Part shown: positions 52,805 to 62,242 of the stretch, piece by piece
Layout of the letters: every line of letters starts with the position of its first letter
Numbering within the stretch: the first letter of the stretch is position 1
Source of the DNA: JAHFRG01 sp041495205
GTDB lineage: Bacteria > Pseudomonadota > Gammaproteobacteria > Burkholderiales > JAHFRG01
Assembly: GCA_041495205.1 (NCBI GenBank)
Contig: JBGQCF010000005.1
Location: 1-64,000 of the forward strand
Direction of reading: 5' to 3'
Length of the DNA stretch: 64,000 nt
Notes under the pieces: model-generated
What the model was told of the DNA's origin: nothing
Database searches by the model: none
Seen by the model: only the letters and a program-made list of their open reading frames with translations
Translations under genes and position numbers: made by a program

Positions 52805-53885
52805 CCGTGCTCCCGCCGCTCAAGGCGAGATCTCCGCTGCGCAATCCGATGCTTGCAACCAAGTGCACGGCTTTAGCGTAATAAGCATCTTCGCGCAGCC
52901 GCAACAGCGAACCAGGCTGCGGCCTGCCGTGCAGCTGCGCCAGCCGGGCCAAGCTCACCGGGGGCATTTCCCAGAGCAAGCCATCCAGCAATTCATCTGA
53001 CGCTGTCGGATTATTATTGCATGCCAGCACCATGTCGCAGCCGGCGTTAAGTGCCGCATACGCGCGCTGTATGATACCTCCAGCGACACTTGCGCCTTCC
53101 ATGCTTAAATCATCGCTGAAAACCGCGCCTTCAAACCCAAGCCGTTTGCGCAGAACGTCCTTGAGCCAGATGCTGGAGAAGCCCGCAGGGAGTTTGTCCA
53201 CTTTGGGATAGATGACATGCGCCGGCATGATTGCGCTCAAGCCGTAATCTATCATTTGCGTGAAAGGCAGCAAGTCCTGCATTTCCATATCCTGCAGGCT
53301 GCGCTCATCTACCGGCAGCTCGAGATGGGAGTCCGCCGCGATGAAACCATGCCCTGGAAAATGCTTGCCTACCGCCGCCATTCCGCCTTGCTTAAGTCCC
53401 AGCATCAGGTTGTGCGCCAATTCGGCTATCGCCTGCGGGTCGCTATGAAAAGCACGGTCACCGATGACGCTGCTTGCACCGTGATCCACATCCAGCACCG
53501 GGGTAAAGCTTAGGTCCACGCCACAAGCGCGCAATTCTGCAGCCAGCACAAACCCGGTCATGTGAGCAAGGTCTTTGGCATGCTGCGCGTGCGTGTCCCA
53601 TATTTTACCCAGCTCGCGCATTGCCGGAAGCCGTGTAAAGCCGTCGCGGAAGCGCTGTACCCTCCCCCCTTCGTGGTCTACTCCGATTAGCAGGTGCGGG
53701 TTGCGCAAGGCGTGAATATCCGCGGTAAGCTCGGCAAGCTGCGGCGGCGACTGATAATTGCGACTGAACAGAATCACCCCGCCTGTCAGCGGCTTCAGCA
53801 GGCGTTCTTCCTCCTCGGGCAGGAGTTGCGGTCCGCCGATATCCAGCATCACCGGCCCGAGCGGCATCATGGCAGCGGTTTTCAT
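52791..53885 (-). CDS. nagZ: Beta-N-acetylhexosaminidase
   Basis: 364 residues of glycoside hydrolase family 3. KHFPGHGFIAADSHLELP carries the histidine, and VFSDDLSMEGA carries the nucleophile aspartate. It removes GlcNAc from anhydromuropeptides in cell wall recycling. The ATG overlaps the acpS stop (ATGA), so the two are translationally coupled. Confidence 0.94.
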   Translation of the reverse strand: MKTAAMMPLGPVMLDIGGPQLLPEEEERLLKPLTGGVILFSRNYQSPPQLAELTADIHALRNPHLLIGVDHEGGRVQRFRDGFTRLPAMRELGKIWDTHAQHAKDLAHMTGFVLAAELRACGVDLSFTPVLDVDHGASSVIGDRAFHSDPQAIAELAHNLMLGLKQGGMAAVGKHFPGHGFIAADSHLELPVDERSLQDMEMQDLLPFTQMIDYGLSAIMPAHVIYPKVDKLPAGFSSIWLKDVLRKRLGFEGAVFSDDLSMEGASVAGGIIQRAYAALNAGCDMVLACNNNPTASDELLDGLLWEMPPVSLARLAQLHGRPQPGSLLRLREDAYYAKAVHLVASIGLRSGDLALSGGSTDGTS

Positions 53886-54262
53886 GGCTGCTCTAATATC
53901 ACCATGGCACAGGCTAGGTTGTTTTCATCGCTCAGGCTGAGATGATGGCGCCCAATGTTGCGTTCTTTAAGGTAGCGCTCGAGCGCCGGATGGAAACGCA
54001 ATTCCGGCTTTCCCAAATCATCATGTGCAACGCTGATATGGCTCAGGATAACGGGATAGCAGAAGCCGCATCCAACGGCTTTGGCAAAAGCCTCTTTTGC
54101 CGCAAAACTGTTGGCCAGGAAAGCGGCAGGCCGTTTGCTGGCGGCGAACTCCTGCAGTTCGATATGCGTCAGGACCCTTTTTGCAAAACGCCCCCCGTAT
54201 TTTTCCAGGAGACGGGATGTCCGCCTCATTTCCACTAGGTCGATGCCAATCCCGTATATCAC
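53882..54262 (-). CDS. acpS: Holo-ACP synthase
   Basis: 126 residues from a GTG (54262) that begins VIYGIGIDLVEMRR; the longer frame upstream is only the pdxJ overlap. The magnesium-binding IDLVE and AAKEAFAKA motifs are present. It attaches phosphopantetheine to AcpP. It overlaps pdxJ by 4 bases and nagZ by 4 bases. Confidence 0.95.
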   Translation of the reverse strand: MIYGIGIDLVEMRRTSRLLEKYGGRFAKRVLTHIELQEFAASKRPAAFLANSFAAKEAFAKAVGCGFCYPVILSHISVAHDDLGKPELRFHPALERYLKERNIGRHHLSLSDENNLACAMVILEQP

Positions 54263-54984
54263 CGTGCCGCCCTGAGTATGATAGTCTTCATTTCCCTCAC
54301 CGCCCGCTGCCATCCTGAAAACAGGGCATAAGCAACTATGGCATGGCCGATATTGAGTTCAGCGATGTGCGGGAGCGCCGCGATTTTCTGTACATTCTGG
54401 TAATGCAATCCATGGCCGGCATTAATCTGTAATCCCAGCTTGTTGCCGTAAGCCGCAGCGGCGCGTATGCGCTCAAGCTCTTTTTTTTGCTTGCCTGCGG
54501 TGGAGGCGTCGGCATAATGCCCTGTATGGATTTCAACATCGGGCGCCCCAGCGGCTTTTGCGGCCTCCAGTTGCCCGAGATCGGGGATGATGAATAGCGA
54601 AACACGCACCCCGGCATCTGCCAGAAGCATGCAGGCGTCCTTGATGCGCCTGAAATGCTTGAGCACATCGAGACCGCCTTCTGTGGTGAGCTCCAGGCGT
54701 CGTTCCGGAACTAGGCAGGCATGCTGTGGGCGTATGCGCCGTGCAAACTGCAGCATCTCCCTGGTGGCCGCCAGTTCAAGGTTCATCGGAACATGCAATT
54801 TCTTGCGCAGCACTACAACATCTTTGTCCTGAATGTGCCTGCGGTCTTCACGCAGGTGCAGGGTAATGGTGTCGGCCCCTGCTTTTTCCGCAAGCAGCGC
54901 CGCCTGGACTGGATCGGGATAAGTGGTCCCGCGCGCTTGCCGCAGCGTGGCAACGTGATCGATGTTAACACCCAGCCGTATCAT
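54259..54984 (-). CDS. pdxJ: Pyridoxine 5'-phosphate synthase
   Basis: 241 residues. LGVNIDHVATLRQARGT, ITLHLREDRRHIQDKD and INAGHGLHYQNV are diagnostic. It condenses 1-deoxyxylulose phosphate with aminoacetone phosphate to give vitamin B6. It lies in the recO-pdxJ-acpS block. Confidence 0.97.
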   Translation of the reverse strand: MIRLGVNIDHVATLRQARGTTYPDPVQAALLAEKAGADTITLHLREDRRHIQDKDVVVLRKKLHVPMNLELAATREMLQFARRIRPQHACLVPERRLELTTEGGLDVLKHFRRIKDACMLLADAGVRVSLFIIPDLGQLEAAKAAGAPDVEIHTGHYADASTAGKQKKELERIRAAAAYGNKLGLQINAGHGLHYQNVQKIAALPHIAELNIGHAIVAYALFSGWQRAVREMKTIILRAAR

Positions 54985-55037
54985 TTTATCTTGGGCAAAA
55001 GTTGAATTATATCTGTATTAACGGCGGCTCAGTCGGC

Positions 55038-55790
55038 TTAGAAATGCTGCAGGTCCTTGAGCAGCTGGCGGGTGTGCAGTGTTTGGTTGCCCAGATAATG
55101 GTTGATCAGGAGGCGCATTAAAGCCTTGCTCTGTTGCAAGGTCAGCGGATCGCTGTAATCATCCAGCGCCATGTCCAAGAGCGTTTTTCCCAGAAACCGA
55201 AACTCATCCTGAGCGCCGTCAGCCAATACCGGCCCGTGCTCGATGACATAGCGGTAGTAATGATCCGGTTTGACTGCTGCGCCGGTTTCCGTGTCGCGCT
55301 CCAAAGTCAGGGCGTAGCCCAGTTCTTTTAGCAGGCCGATTTCAAAGCGGCGCAATACCGCGGCGAGATTGTTTTGCGCGCCCAGCGCGAGCAGTGTTTG
55401 CTGGTAATAATTGAACAAGCGCTCATGTGGATCATCGCGCGGCAGTAACTTGAGCAGCAGCTCGTTCAGATAAAACCCGCAAAGCAGCGCCATGCCGACA
55501 AGCCGGGGCGGCCCTGCCTGCCATTCCGCGCGCCGCAAGGTGCGCAGCTCTGATTTGCCGGACCAGGACAGCAACAGTGGCTGGAATGCCAGCAGCACGC
55601 CCCGGAGCATTGATTTTGGCCGCCGCGCCCCGCGCGCCACCAACGCCAGGCGGCCGAAATTTTGGGCAAATATTTCCACGACCAGGCTGGTTTCGCGAAA
55701 CGGGTAGCTATGCAGAATAAAAGCAGGCTGCGAATCCTGTATACCCTTTTCCTGCCCGCTCATAGGGATTGCCTGCCCCGTATCACTCAT
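55038..55790 (-). CDS. recO: DNA repair protein RecO
   Basis: 250 residues. The OB-fold N-terminus (FILHSYPFRETSLVVEIF) and the central FYLNELLLKLLPRDDPHERLF segment match RecO, which helps load RecA. The first ~20 residues may be flexible. It overlaps the era stop by 8 bases. Confidence 0.93.
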   Translation of the reverse strand: MSDTGQAIPMSGQEKGIQDSQPAFILHSYPFRETSLVVEIFAQNFGRLALVARGARRPKSMLRGVLLAFQPLLLSWSGKSELRTLRRAEWQAGPPRLVGMALLCGFYLNELLLKLLPRDDPHERLFNYYQQTLLALGAQNNLAAVLRRFEIGLLKELGYALTLERDTETGAAVKPDHYYRYVIEHGPVLADGAQDEFRFLGKTLLDMALDDYSDPLTLQQSKALMRLLINHYLGNQTLHTRQLLKDLQHF

Positions 55791-56670
55791 AACCCAGTTT
55801 TTTCAAGGCCTGCGCATCATCCGCCCAGCCGCTTTTTACTTTGACCCAGACTTGCAAAAACACCTTACCGCCGAATAACTTTTCCATATCCTCGCGCGCC
55901 TGGGTGGCGATTGCCTTCAGCTTTTCCCCCTTGGCCCCAATGATGATGGCTTTCTGACTGGACTTGTCAACAATAATCGAAGCCTGAATGCGGCGCAGGC
56001 CTCGCTCGAATGCAAATTCATCAATTACCACGCTTACCGCATAAGGGACTTCTTCGCCTAGCTGCCTGAAAAGTTTTTCCCTGATCGACTCCGCTGCAAG
56101 AAAGCGTTCGTTGCGATCAGTGATTTCATCGGCCGGGTAAAGCGGGGGGTTTTCGGGCAAAAACTCGCGCACCGTCTGCAGCAATTCCTTGAGTTGCAGG
56201 TTTTTCTGCGCGCTCACCGGCACAATGGCTGCAAAATGGTGCTCCTTGGATACTTTCTCGATGAACGGCAATAGTTGTTTTTTGTCGGCGAGCTTGTCAA
56301 TTTTATTGATCACCAGCAGCGTAGGATGACTGGAAAGCAGTTTCAACACCTGGCGATCGCGGCCATTAAACTGCAAAGCGTCGATCACCAGCAGCACGGC
56401 GTCAACATCCTGAAGACTTTGTACAACGGACCGGTTCATGGCCCGGTTGAGCGCGTTATGGTACTTTGTCTGAAATCCGGGAGTATCGACAAAAACATAC
56501 TGCGCGTCGTCGTGGGTCAGTATGCCGGTGATGCGGTGACGGGTGGTTTGCGGTTTACGCGAAGTAATGCTGATTTTCTGGCCCACCAGGCGGTTGAGCA
56601 AGGTGGATTTACCGACATTGGGACGTCCGACAATGGCAATCAAGCCTGCGCGAAAAGAAGCGCTCGCCAT
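55783..56670 (-). CDS. era: GTPase Era
   Basis: 295 residues. The G motifs are GRPNVGKST, KPQTTRHRI, DTPGF and NKID. The KH domain follows (IIVDKSSQKAIIIGAKGEK, then LEVWVKVK-like LQVWVKVKSGW). It assembles the 30S subunit by binding 16S rRNA near its 3' end. It starts 2 bases after rnc. Confidence 0.97.
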   Translation of the reverse strand: MASASFRAGLIAIVGRPNVGKSTLLNRLVGQKISITSRKPQTTRHRITGILTHDDAQYVFVDTPGFQTKYHNALNRAMNRSVVQSLQDVDAVLLVIDALQFNGRDRQVLKLLSSHPTLLVINKIDKLADKKQLLPFIEKVSKEHHFAAIVPVSAQKNLQLKELLQTVREFLPENPPLYPADEITDRNERFLAAESIREKLFRQLGEEVPYAVSVVIDEFAFERGLRRIQASIIVDKSSQKAIIIGAKGEKLKAIATQAREDMEKLFGGKVFLQVWVKVKSGWADDAQALKKLGYE

Positions 56671-56671
56671 G

Positions 56672-57343
56672 CTATGCGTTGCTGGCGAGCTGATACGCTT
56701 GCCTTGCCGCGTCCTGCTCGGCGCTGCGGCGGTTGGTTCCCGAACCTGAAGCGCGGATTTTCAATTCAGGGATGAAGCACTCCACGCGGAAATATTGCTG
56801 ATGCGGCTCGCCTTCGGTGGAAACCACGCTGTATTGGGGCAGCGCGAGTTTTTTGCTCTGCAGCAGCTCCTGCAGCATGGTTTTGGCGTCCTTGCCCGGT
56901 TTCTGGGGGTCTATTTCCCCTAACAGCGAGGCGTACAGGGTATGAATGACTTGTTCTGTACGCTCAAAACCGCCATCCAGGAACACCGCAGCAATCAGCG
57001 CTTCCAAAGCATCGGCAAGAATCGAGGGGCGGCGAAAGCCGTTGCTTTTAAGCTCCCCTTCCCCTAGCAGCACATGTTCTCCGAGGTTCAGCCGTTGCGC
57101 CAATTCAAACAAAGTCTGCTGATTGACCAGGTTGGCGCGCAGCCTGGAAAGCTCGCCTTCGCTGAGGTTGGGGAAACGCTGGAACAAAGCGTGAGCGATG
57201 ATGCAATTGAGTATGCTGTCGCCCAAATATTCCAGACGCTCGTTGTTGGGAACGCCGTAACTGCGATGAGTTAAAGCCTGACGCAGAAGCTCCGGCTTGG
57301 CGAATGCATAGCCGAGCTGTCGGCAAACGCTTTGGCTATCCAT
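56672..57343 (-). CDS. rnc: Ribonuclease III
   Basis: 223 residues. NERLEYLGDSILNCIIAHALF is the nuclease signature, and a C-terminal double-stranded RNA-binding domain is present (MLQELLQSKKLALPQYSVVS...GSGTNRRSAEQDAAR). It processes rRNA and many structured mRNAs. Confidence 0.97.
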   Translation of the reverse strand: MDSQSVCRQLGYAFAKPELLRQALTHRSYGVPNNERLEYLGDSILNCIIAHALFQRFPNLSEGELSRLRANLVNQQTLFELAQRLNLGEHVLLGEGELKSNGFRRPSILADALEALIAAVFLDGGFERTEQVIHTLYASLLGEIDPQKPGKDAKTMLQELLQSKKLALPQYSVVSTEGEPHQQYFRVECFIPELKIRASGSGTNRRSAEQDAARQAYQLASNA

Positions 57344-57357
57344 TTATCTGTTGCCGG

Positions 57358-57720
57358 TTATCTCCGTTTTGCCGTGGATGCTTGAAAATCAATGCAGGCC
57401 GTAATGTTGGCGACCAGAGGAATTTTTACCGAGTAGTCTGCAATAATCGCCGACTCGTTGCCTTGCTTGACAATTTCCAGGTCTTCGCCTCTGACCGCGT
57501 TGATATTATCAATCATCGCGCGCTTGTCGAACAGGTTACGAATCTCCTTGGCAGTAGCGGTTTGCAAGTCCAATTCCTTGGCTATGGCGTCCACCGCTTT
57601 CTGCACGTAAAAGTACTCGATATAAGACGGCAGTATCTTGAACACGAGCAATGCCGCGAAGATCAACACAATCGTCAATGTCAGAAAACCTGACATGGTT
57701 ATACCCTGCTCTCGTTTCAT
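57358..57720 (-). CDS. DUF4845 membrane protein
   Basis: 120 residues with one N-terminal membrane helix (GFLTLTIVLIFAALLVFKILP) and a small pilin-like C-terminal region. The position between lepB and rnc is conserved in betaproteobacteria. The function is unknown. Confidence 0.87.
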   Translation of the reverse strand: MKREQGITMSGFLTLTIVLIFAALLVFKILPSYIEYFYVQKAVDAIAKELDLQTATAKEIRNLFDKRAMIDNINAVRGEDLEIVKQGNESAIIADYSVKIPLVANITACIDFQASTAKRR

Positions 57721-57729
57721 GTAACCTCC

Positions 57730-58533
57730 CTATTCGACAGATTGGCCAATGCGCTTCAGGTTATCAAAATTCCACCAGATCATAAACGCCTTGCCGACTA
57801 TGTTTTGTTGCGGCACAAAGCCCCAATAGCGGCTGTCGCTGCTGCTGTCCCGGTTGTCGCCGAGCATGAAATAGTGTCCTGCGGGAACAGTGCAGTTGAA
57901 ACCTTCTTCATTGTAGACGCAATTCTCGCGAAACGGGAATTGCCGCACCCCGCCGGTTTGAACCGCCGGCACCTCGGATTGGATGAGAATCGGGTGCAGA
58001 CGGCCACCGAGGTTTTCGGTAAAACGTTTCGCCACAACGAAATTCAAGCCTGATTCAACGTAATTGTACTCCCCGCCGGGCACGGCTTTCACCGCTGCGC
58101 CGTTAATCCACAATTGCTTGTTGCGGTAAACAATTTTATCTCCTGGCAGGCCGACTACACGCTTGATGTAATCCAGAGACGGGTTTTCCGGATAGCGGAA
58201 AACCATAACTTCTCCGCGCTTAGGCTCGTTGATGTCCAGGACCTTGAGATTGATGACCGGCAAGCGGATGCCATAAGTGTATTTGTTAACCAGGATGAAA
58301 TCTCCCACAAGCAGGGTCGGAATCATGGAACCGGATGGAATCTTGAAAGGTTCAACAAGAAAAGAGCGCAGAAGGAATACCACCAGTATCACCGGGAAAA
58401 AACTTTTGGGGTATTCCACCCACCACGGCTCCGCGCTTTTGGGCCGGCGCCGCGCTCTAAGCCAGAAATGGTCAAGCAGCCCGATGCCGCCGGTGACGAT
58501 CAGGAGAAGGAACATGATAAGCGCGAAATTCAT
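57730..58533 (-). CDS. lepB: Signal peptidase I
   Basis: 267 residues with two N-terminal membrane helices. The catalytic serine is in IPSGSMIPTL (Ser69) and the lysine in DYIKRVVGLPGD (Lys124), and GDNRDSSSDSRYWGFVP is the box E. It cuts signal peptides at the outer face of the inner membrane. It shares one base with the lepA stop. Confidence 0.97.
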   Translation of the reverse strand: MNFALIMFLLLIVTGGIGLLDHFWLRARRRPKSAEPWWVEYPKSFFPVILVVFLLRSFLVEPFKIPSGSMIPTLLVGDFILVNKYTYGIRLPVINLKVLDINEPKRGEVMVFRYPENPSLDYIKRVVGLPGDKIVYRNKQLWINGAAVKAVPGGEYNYVESGLNFVVAKRFTENLGGRLHPILIQSEVPAVQTGGVRQFPFRENCVYNEEGFNCTVPAGHYFMLGDNRDSSSDSRYWGFVPQQNIVGKAFMIWWNFDNLKRIGQSVE

Positions 58534-60323
58534 TATTTCTCCACTTGCAAAATCGCCAGAAAAGCTTCCTGGGGGATTTCAACATTGCCGACCTGTTTCA
58601 TCCGCTTTTTGCCGGCCTTTTGCTTTTCAAGCAATTTCTTCTTGCGCGTGACGTCTCCGCCATAGCATTTCGCCAGCACATTCTTGCGCATTGCCTTGAC
58701 GGTTTCCCTGGCTATGATATGCGAGCCTATTGCCGCCTGCACCGCCACTTCGAACATCTGCCGCGGGATTAATTCGCGCATTTTTACGGCGAGCTCGCGC
58801 CCCCGGTATTGGCTGGTGGAGCGGTGCACAATCAGCGACAATGCGTCAACTCTGTCACCGTTGATTAAGATATCCAGTTTGACAACGTCGGCGCTACGGA
58901 ACTCCTTGAACTCATAATCGAGGGAGGCATAGCCGCGGCTTACCGACTTGAGCTTGTCGAAGAAATCCATGACCACTTCATTGAGCGGCAGCTCGTAAGT
59001 CAGCATCACCTGCCGGCCCATGTATTGCATATTTTTCTGCACGCCGCGCTTTTCGATGCACAACGTGATTACCGAACCGACATAATCCTTCGGCACCAGG
59101 ATGGTGGCGGTGATAATGGGCTCGCGGATTTCCTCGATTTTCGAAGAATCGGGCATTTTAGACGGATTCTCGATTTCCATGACCGTGCCATCGCGCAACA
59201 GCACCTGGTAGATCACAGTGGGCGCGGTGGTAATCAACGCCATTCCGTATTCGCGTTCCAGCCGCTCCTGCACGATATCCAGGTGCAGCAACCCCAGGAA
59301 GCCGCAGCGGAAGCCGAATCCCAAAGCCTGAGAGGTTTCCGGTTCATAATGCAGCGACGCGTCGTTGAGCTGCAGTTTCTCAAGAGCATCGCGCAGCGCG
59401 TTATACTCGTTGGAATCCACCGGGAAAAGGCCGGCAAAAACCTGCGGTTTGATTTCCTTGAATCCAGGCAATGCCTGTTTGGCCGGGTTGCTGGCCAGCG
59501 TTATCGTGTCGCCGACCTTGGCGGCCTTGAGTTCCTTGATGCCGGCTATGACAAACCCCACCTCTCCTGCGGATAATGCATCCTTGAGTTTGGCTTTTGG
59601 GGTAAACACGCCCACCTGTTCGCACGTGTAACCCGCCTGCGTGGACATCAGCAGTATCTTGTCCTTGGGTTTGAGCACCCCGTCCACCACCCGAACCAGT
59701 ATCACGACGCCGACATAATTGTCGAACCAGGAATCGATGATTAGAGCCTTGAGCGGAGAGTCGACGCTGCCTTTGGGCGGCGGAATGCGGCGGATCACCG
59801 CATCCAGAATATCTTCCACACCCTGGCCGGTCTTGGCGCTGGCATGTACCGCGTCTTTTGCGGCAATGCCGATGATGTCCTCGATTTCCTCGATGACGCG
59901 CTCCGGTTCAGCGGAAGGCAGGTCTATTTTGTTCAGCACCGGCACCACTTCAACTCCCTGCTCTATCGCAGTGTAGCAATTGGCCACGGTCTGGGCTTCC
60001 ACGCCTTGCGAGGCATCCACCACCAGCAGCGCCCCTTCGCATGCGGCAAGAGAGCGCGATACTTCGTATGAGAAATCCACATGCCCGGGTGTATCGATCA
60101 GGTTTAAAAGATATGTCCGGCCATCGCGTGCCCGGTAGTTGAGCGCCGCGGTTTGCGCCTTGATGGTAATACCGCGTTCGCGCTCCAGCTCCATCGAATC
60201 CAGCACCTGCGGTCCCATCTCGCGCTCGCTCAAGCCCCCGCAGATTTGAATGATACGGTCCGCAAGCGTGGATTTCCCGTGATCAATGTGGGCAATGATG
60301 GAAAAATTGCGGATGTGATCCAT
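58533..60323 (-). CDS. lepA: Elongation factor 4
   Basis: 596 residues. AHIDHGKSTLADR, DTPGHVDF and NKIDLPSAEPERV are the G motifs, and the family-specific C-terminal domain ends in the lysine-rich DVTRKKKLLEKQKAGKKR. It acts on stalled ribosomes and in ribosome assembly. A TIR element lies upstream, 38 bases before its start (copy 2), so its transcription may depend on a promoter in or near that element. Confidence 0.97.
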   Translation of the reverse strand: MDHIRNFSIIAHIDHGKSTLADRIIQICGGLSEREMGPQVLDSMELERERGITIKAQTAALNYRARDGRTYLLNLIDTPGHVDFSYEVSRSLAACEGALLVVDASQGVEAQTVANCYTAIEQGVEVVPVLNKIDLPSAEPERVIEEIEDIIGIAAKDAVHASAKTGQGVEDILDAVIRRIPPPKGSVDSPLKALIIDSWFDNYVGVVILVRVVDGVLKPKDKILLMSTQAGYTCEQVGVFTPKAKLKDALSAGEVGFVIAGIKELKAAKVGDTITLASNPAKQALPGFKEIKPQVFAGLFPVDSNEYNALRDALEKLQLNDASLHYEPETSQALGFGFRCGFLGLLHLDIVQERLEREYGMALITTAPTVIYQVLLRDGTVMEIENPSKMPDSSKIEEIREPIITATILVPKDYVGSVITLCIEKRGVQKNMQYMGRQVMLTYELPLNEVVMDFFDKLKSVSRGYASLDYEFKEFRSADVVKLDILINGDRVDALSLIVHRSTSQYRGRELAVKMRELIPRQMFEVAVQAAIGSHIIARETVKAMRKNVLAKCYGGDVTRKKKLLEKQKAGKKRMKQVGNVEIPQEAFLAILQVEK

Positions 60324-60360
60324 GCGTCAAAAAAAAAGGCACTGCCGTGCCCTTTGCCTA

Positions 60361-60637
60361 AGGAACCTCTGATTAAGTCCCGCGCGGTTGCGACGGTGGC
60401 TTTCCGGGACGGTATGCGCGAAGCAAGACGCAGCCAAGGGTTAATCTCCTTGGCAAGCCGAGCGACAAAGCAGACCGCCCGGACAAGCCCTGTCCCTCCG
60501 GGTTGCGGTAAAATGCGGCGTCTGCGTCGTTGCGCTCCTCGGTGTCGTAGTCCTGGCTACGACCTTCGTCGCGCGCCTTGCATCCATCCGCATTTTGCCA
60601 GCAACGCAATCCGAGGAGGACTTAATCGGAGATTCCC
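60361..60637. mobile_element. Terminal-inverted-repeat element, copy 2 (277 bp)
   Basis: Same element and orientation as the copy at 22363-22638. The left end AGGAACCTCTGATTAAGTCC is kept in full; the right end (ATCGGAGATTCCC) has drifted. TA flanks both sides (60359-60360 and 60638-60639). The inner inverted pair is kept with one change (GGTAAAATGCGG and CCGCATTTTGCC). No transposase. It separates degQ from lepA, otherwise probably neighbours in one operon. Confidence 0.88.
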
Positions 60638-60684
60638 TACAAACAAAGTTTAATTTTAGCGGATTTTGGGATTGCCGTGTGGGT

Positions 60685-60707
60685 GTTGCCCAGTAAGCTC
60701 GGGCAAC
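60685..60707 (-). terminator. Hairpin downstream of degQ
   Basis: GTTGCCC and GGGCAAC form a perfect 7-base stem around a 9-base loop, 60 bases after the degQ stop. There is no run of T, so it is a weak terminator candidate or a 3' stabiliser. It could mark the original end of the rpoE-degQ transcript. Confidence 0.35.
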
Positions 60708-60766
60708 GCGCCAATCATGTCATGGCAAAGGCTGCAAGCACTGCCTGCCCAATACCGTGGTGGTTT

Positions 60767-62146
60767 TTAATTGCCATCGATGCGCAAGGGGATGTACAAG
60801 GCATTGTCACTGCGCCGCACCAGCAATGCGATATTGCGCCCTTTATCATATTTACCGATCAATTGGCTGAATTGATCGACCGATTTTACGTCCTGGTTAT
60901 TAACAGCCAGAATGATGTCGCCGCGGCGTATCCCGGCGCGTGCCGCAGTACCCTGCACATCTTCAACCAGTATTCCGCCGCGAATTCCAAGCTCGCTGCG
61001 CTGGTCCGCAGTAAGGTCGCTCAAAGTTATTCCCAGGCGGTTGTCGGGCGTCTTGCCGTGCTTGCTGGAACGCTGAGCTACTTTTTCATCCGCCGGGATT
61101 TCACCAATCGTCAATGAAATATCCTTACTCGCGCCTTTGCGCCAAATCTGTACCGTCACTTTTGATCCCGGCTTTGTCGAACCCACAATGCGCGGGAGAT
61201 CAGCCGAGCTATTGACCGTTTTGTCGTCGAATTTAAGAATCACGTCGCTGGGCTCGAGGCCTGCTTTGTCAGCGGGGCTGCCTTTTTCCACGGAATTGAT
61301 GAGCGCGCCCACCGGCTTGCTCAGGCCAAACGAATCGGCGAGCTCTTTCGTCACTTCCTGAATCACCACGCCGATGCGTCCGCGACTTACCTTGCCGGTG
61401 GTGCGCAATTGCTCGGTGATGTCCATTGCCACGTCAATCGGGATGGCAAACGACAAGCCCATGAATCCGCCGGTGCGGCTGTAAATCTGTGAATTGATGC
61501 CGACGACTTCACCTTTCAGATTAAACAACGGCCCCCCTGAGTTGCCGGGGTTGATCGCGACGTCGGTCTGGATAAAGGGAACGAAATTTTCCTGAGGCAG
61601 CGATCGCCCCTTGGCGCTGACAATGCCCGCGGTCACGCTGTTCTCGAAACCGAAAGGCGAACCGATAGCCACTACCCATTCCCCAACCTTGAGTTTTGCC
61701 GGGTCCCCCAGAGTCACTTTGGGGAGACCTGTTGCGTCGATTTTGAGTAACGCAACGTCGGTGCGGCGGTCGCTGCCTATGACCTTGGCTTTAAATTCGC
61801 GCTTGTCGGTCAATTTAACCGTCACCTCATCAGCATCGGACACCACGTGCGCGTTGGTGAGAAGATAACCGTCAGAACTGATGATGAAACCCGAGCCGAG
61901 GGATTTCGATTCAAACTCGCGAGGCACGGGTGGGGCGAAGCGCTTGAAGAATTCGTAGAAAGGATCGTCTTCGGAAAACGGCAGCTGGGGGATTCCCTGC
62001 TGGGCTTGCACGGTTTGCGTGGTGCTGACGTTAACCACGGCCGGCCCCTGCTTTTCCGCCAATTCGGTAAAATCGGGCAAATCCTTGGCTAGAACAGGCG
62101 CGATAAACGAAGTAAAAAAGACAAACGCCAAAAACAGTTTTTTCAT
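60767..62146 (-). CDS. degQ: DegP/DegQ-type periplasmic serine protease (MucD-like)
   Basis: 459 residues with a signal peptide (residues 1-20). The triad is His100 (LTNAHVVSD), Asp130 (TDVALLKI) and Ser203 (GNSGGPL), followed by two PDZ domains (GVVIQEVTKELAD, GILVEDVQGTAAR). The position in the rpoE-rseA-rseB group suggests MucD. It degrades misfolded envelope proteins. Confidence 0.95.
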   Translation of the reverse strand: MKKLFLAFVFFTSFIAPVLAKDLPDFTELAEKQGPAVVNVSTTQTVQAQQGIPQLPFSEDDPFYEFFKRFAPPVPREFESKSLGSGFIISSDGYLLTNAHVVSDADEVTVKLTDKREFKAKVIGSDRRTDVALLKIDATGLPKVTLGDPAKLKVGEWVVAIGSPFGFENSVTAGIVSAKGRSLPQENFVPFIQTDVAINPGNSGGPLFNLKGEVVGINSQIYSRTGGFMGLSFAIPIDVAMDITEQLRTTGKVSRGRIGVVIQEVTKELADSFGLSKPVGALINSVEKGSPADKAGLEPSDVILKFDDKTVNSSADLPRIVGSTKPGSKVTVQIWRKGASKDISLTIGEIPADEKVAQRSSKHGKTPDNRLGITLSDLTADQRSELGIRGGILVEDVQGTAARAGIRRGDIILAVNNQDVKSVDQFSQLIGKYDKGRNIALLVRRSDNALYIPLRIDGN

Positions 62147-62242
62147 TGATTCACTTCCTTGTCTCGTTTAAAACCATCAGCGCTGCATTGGGAAGAATTA
62201 TAGAGTATCCCGGAACAGAAAACGGTTTGCGGGCGTAGGCGT

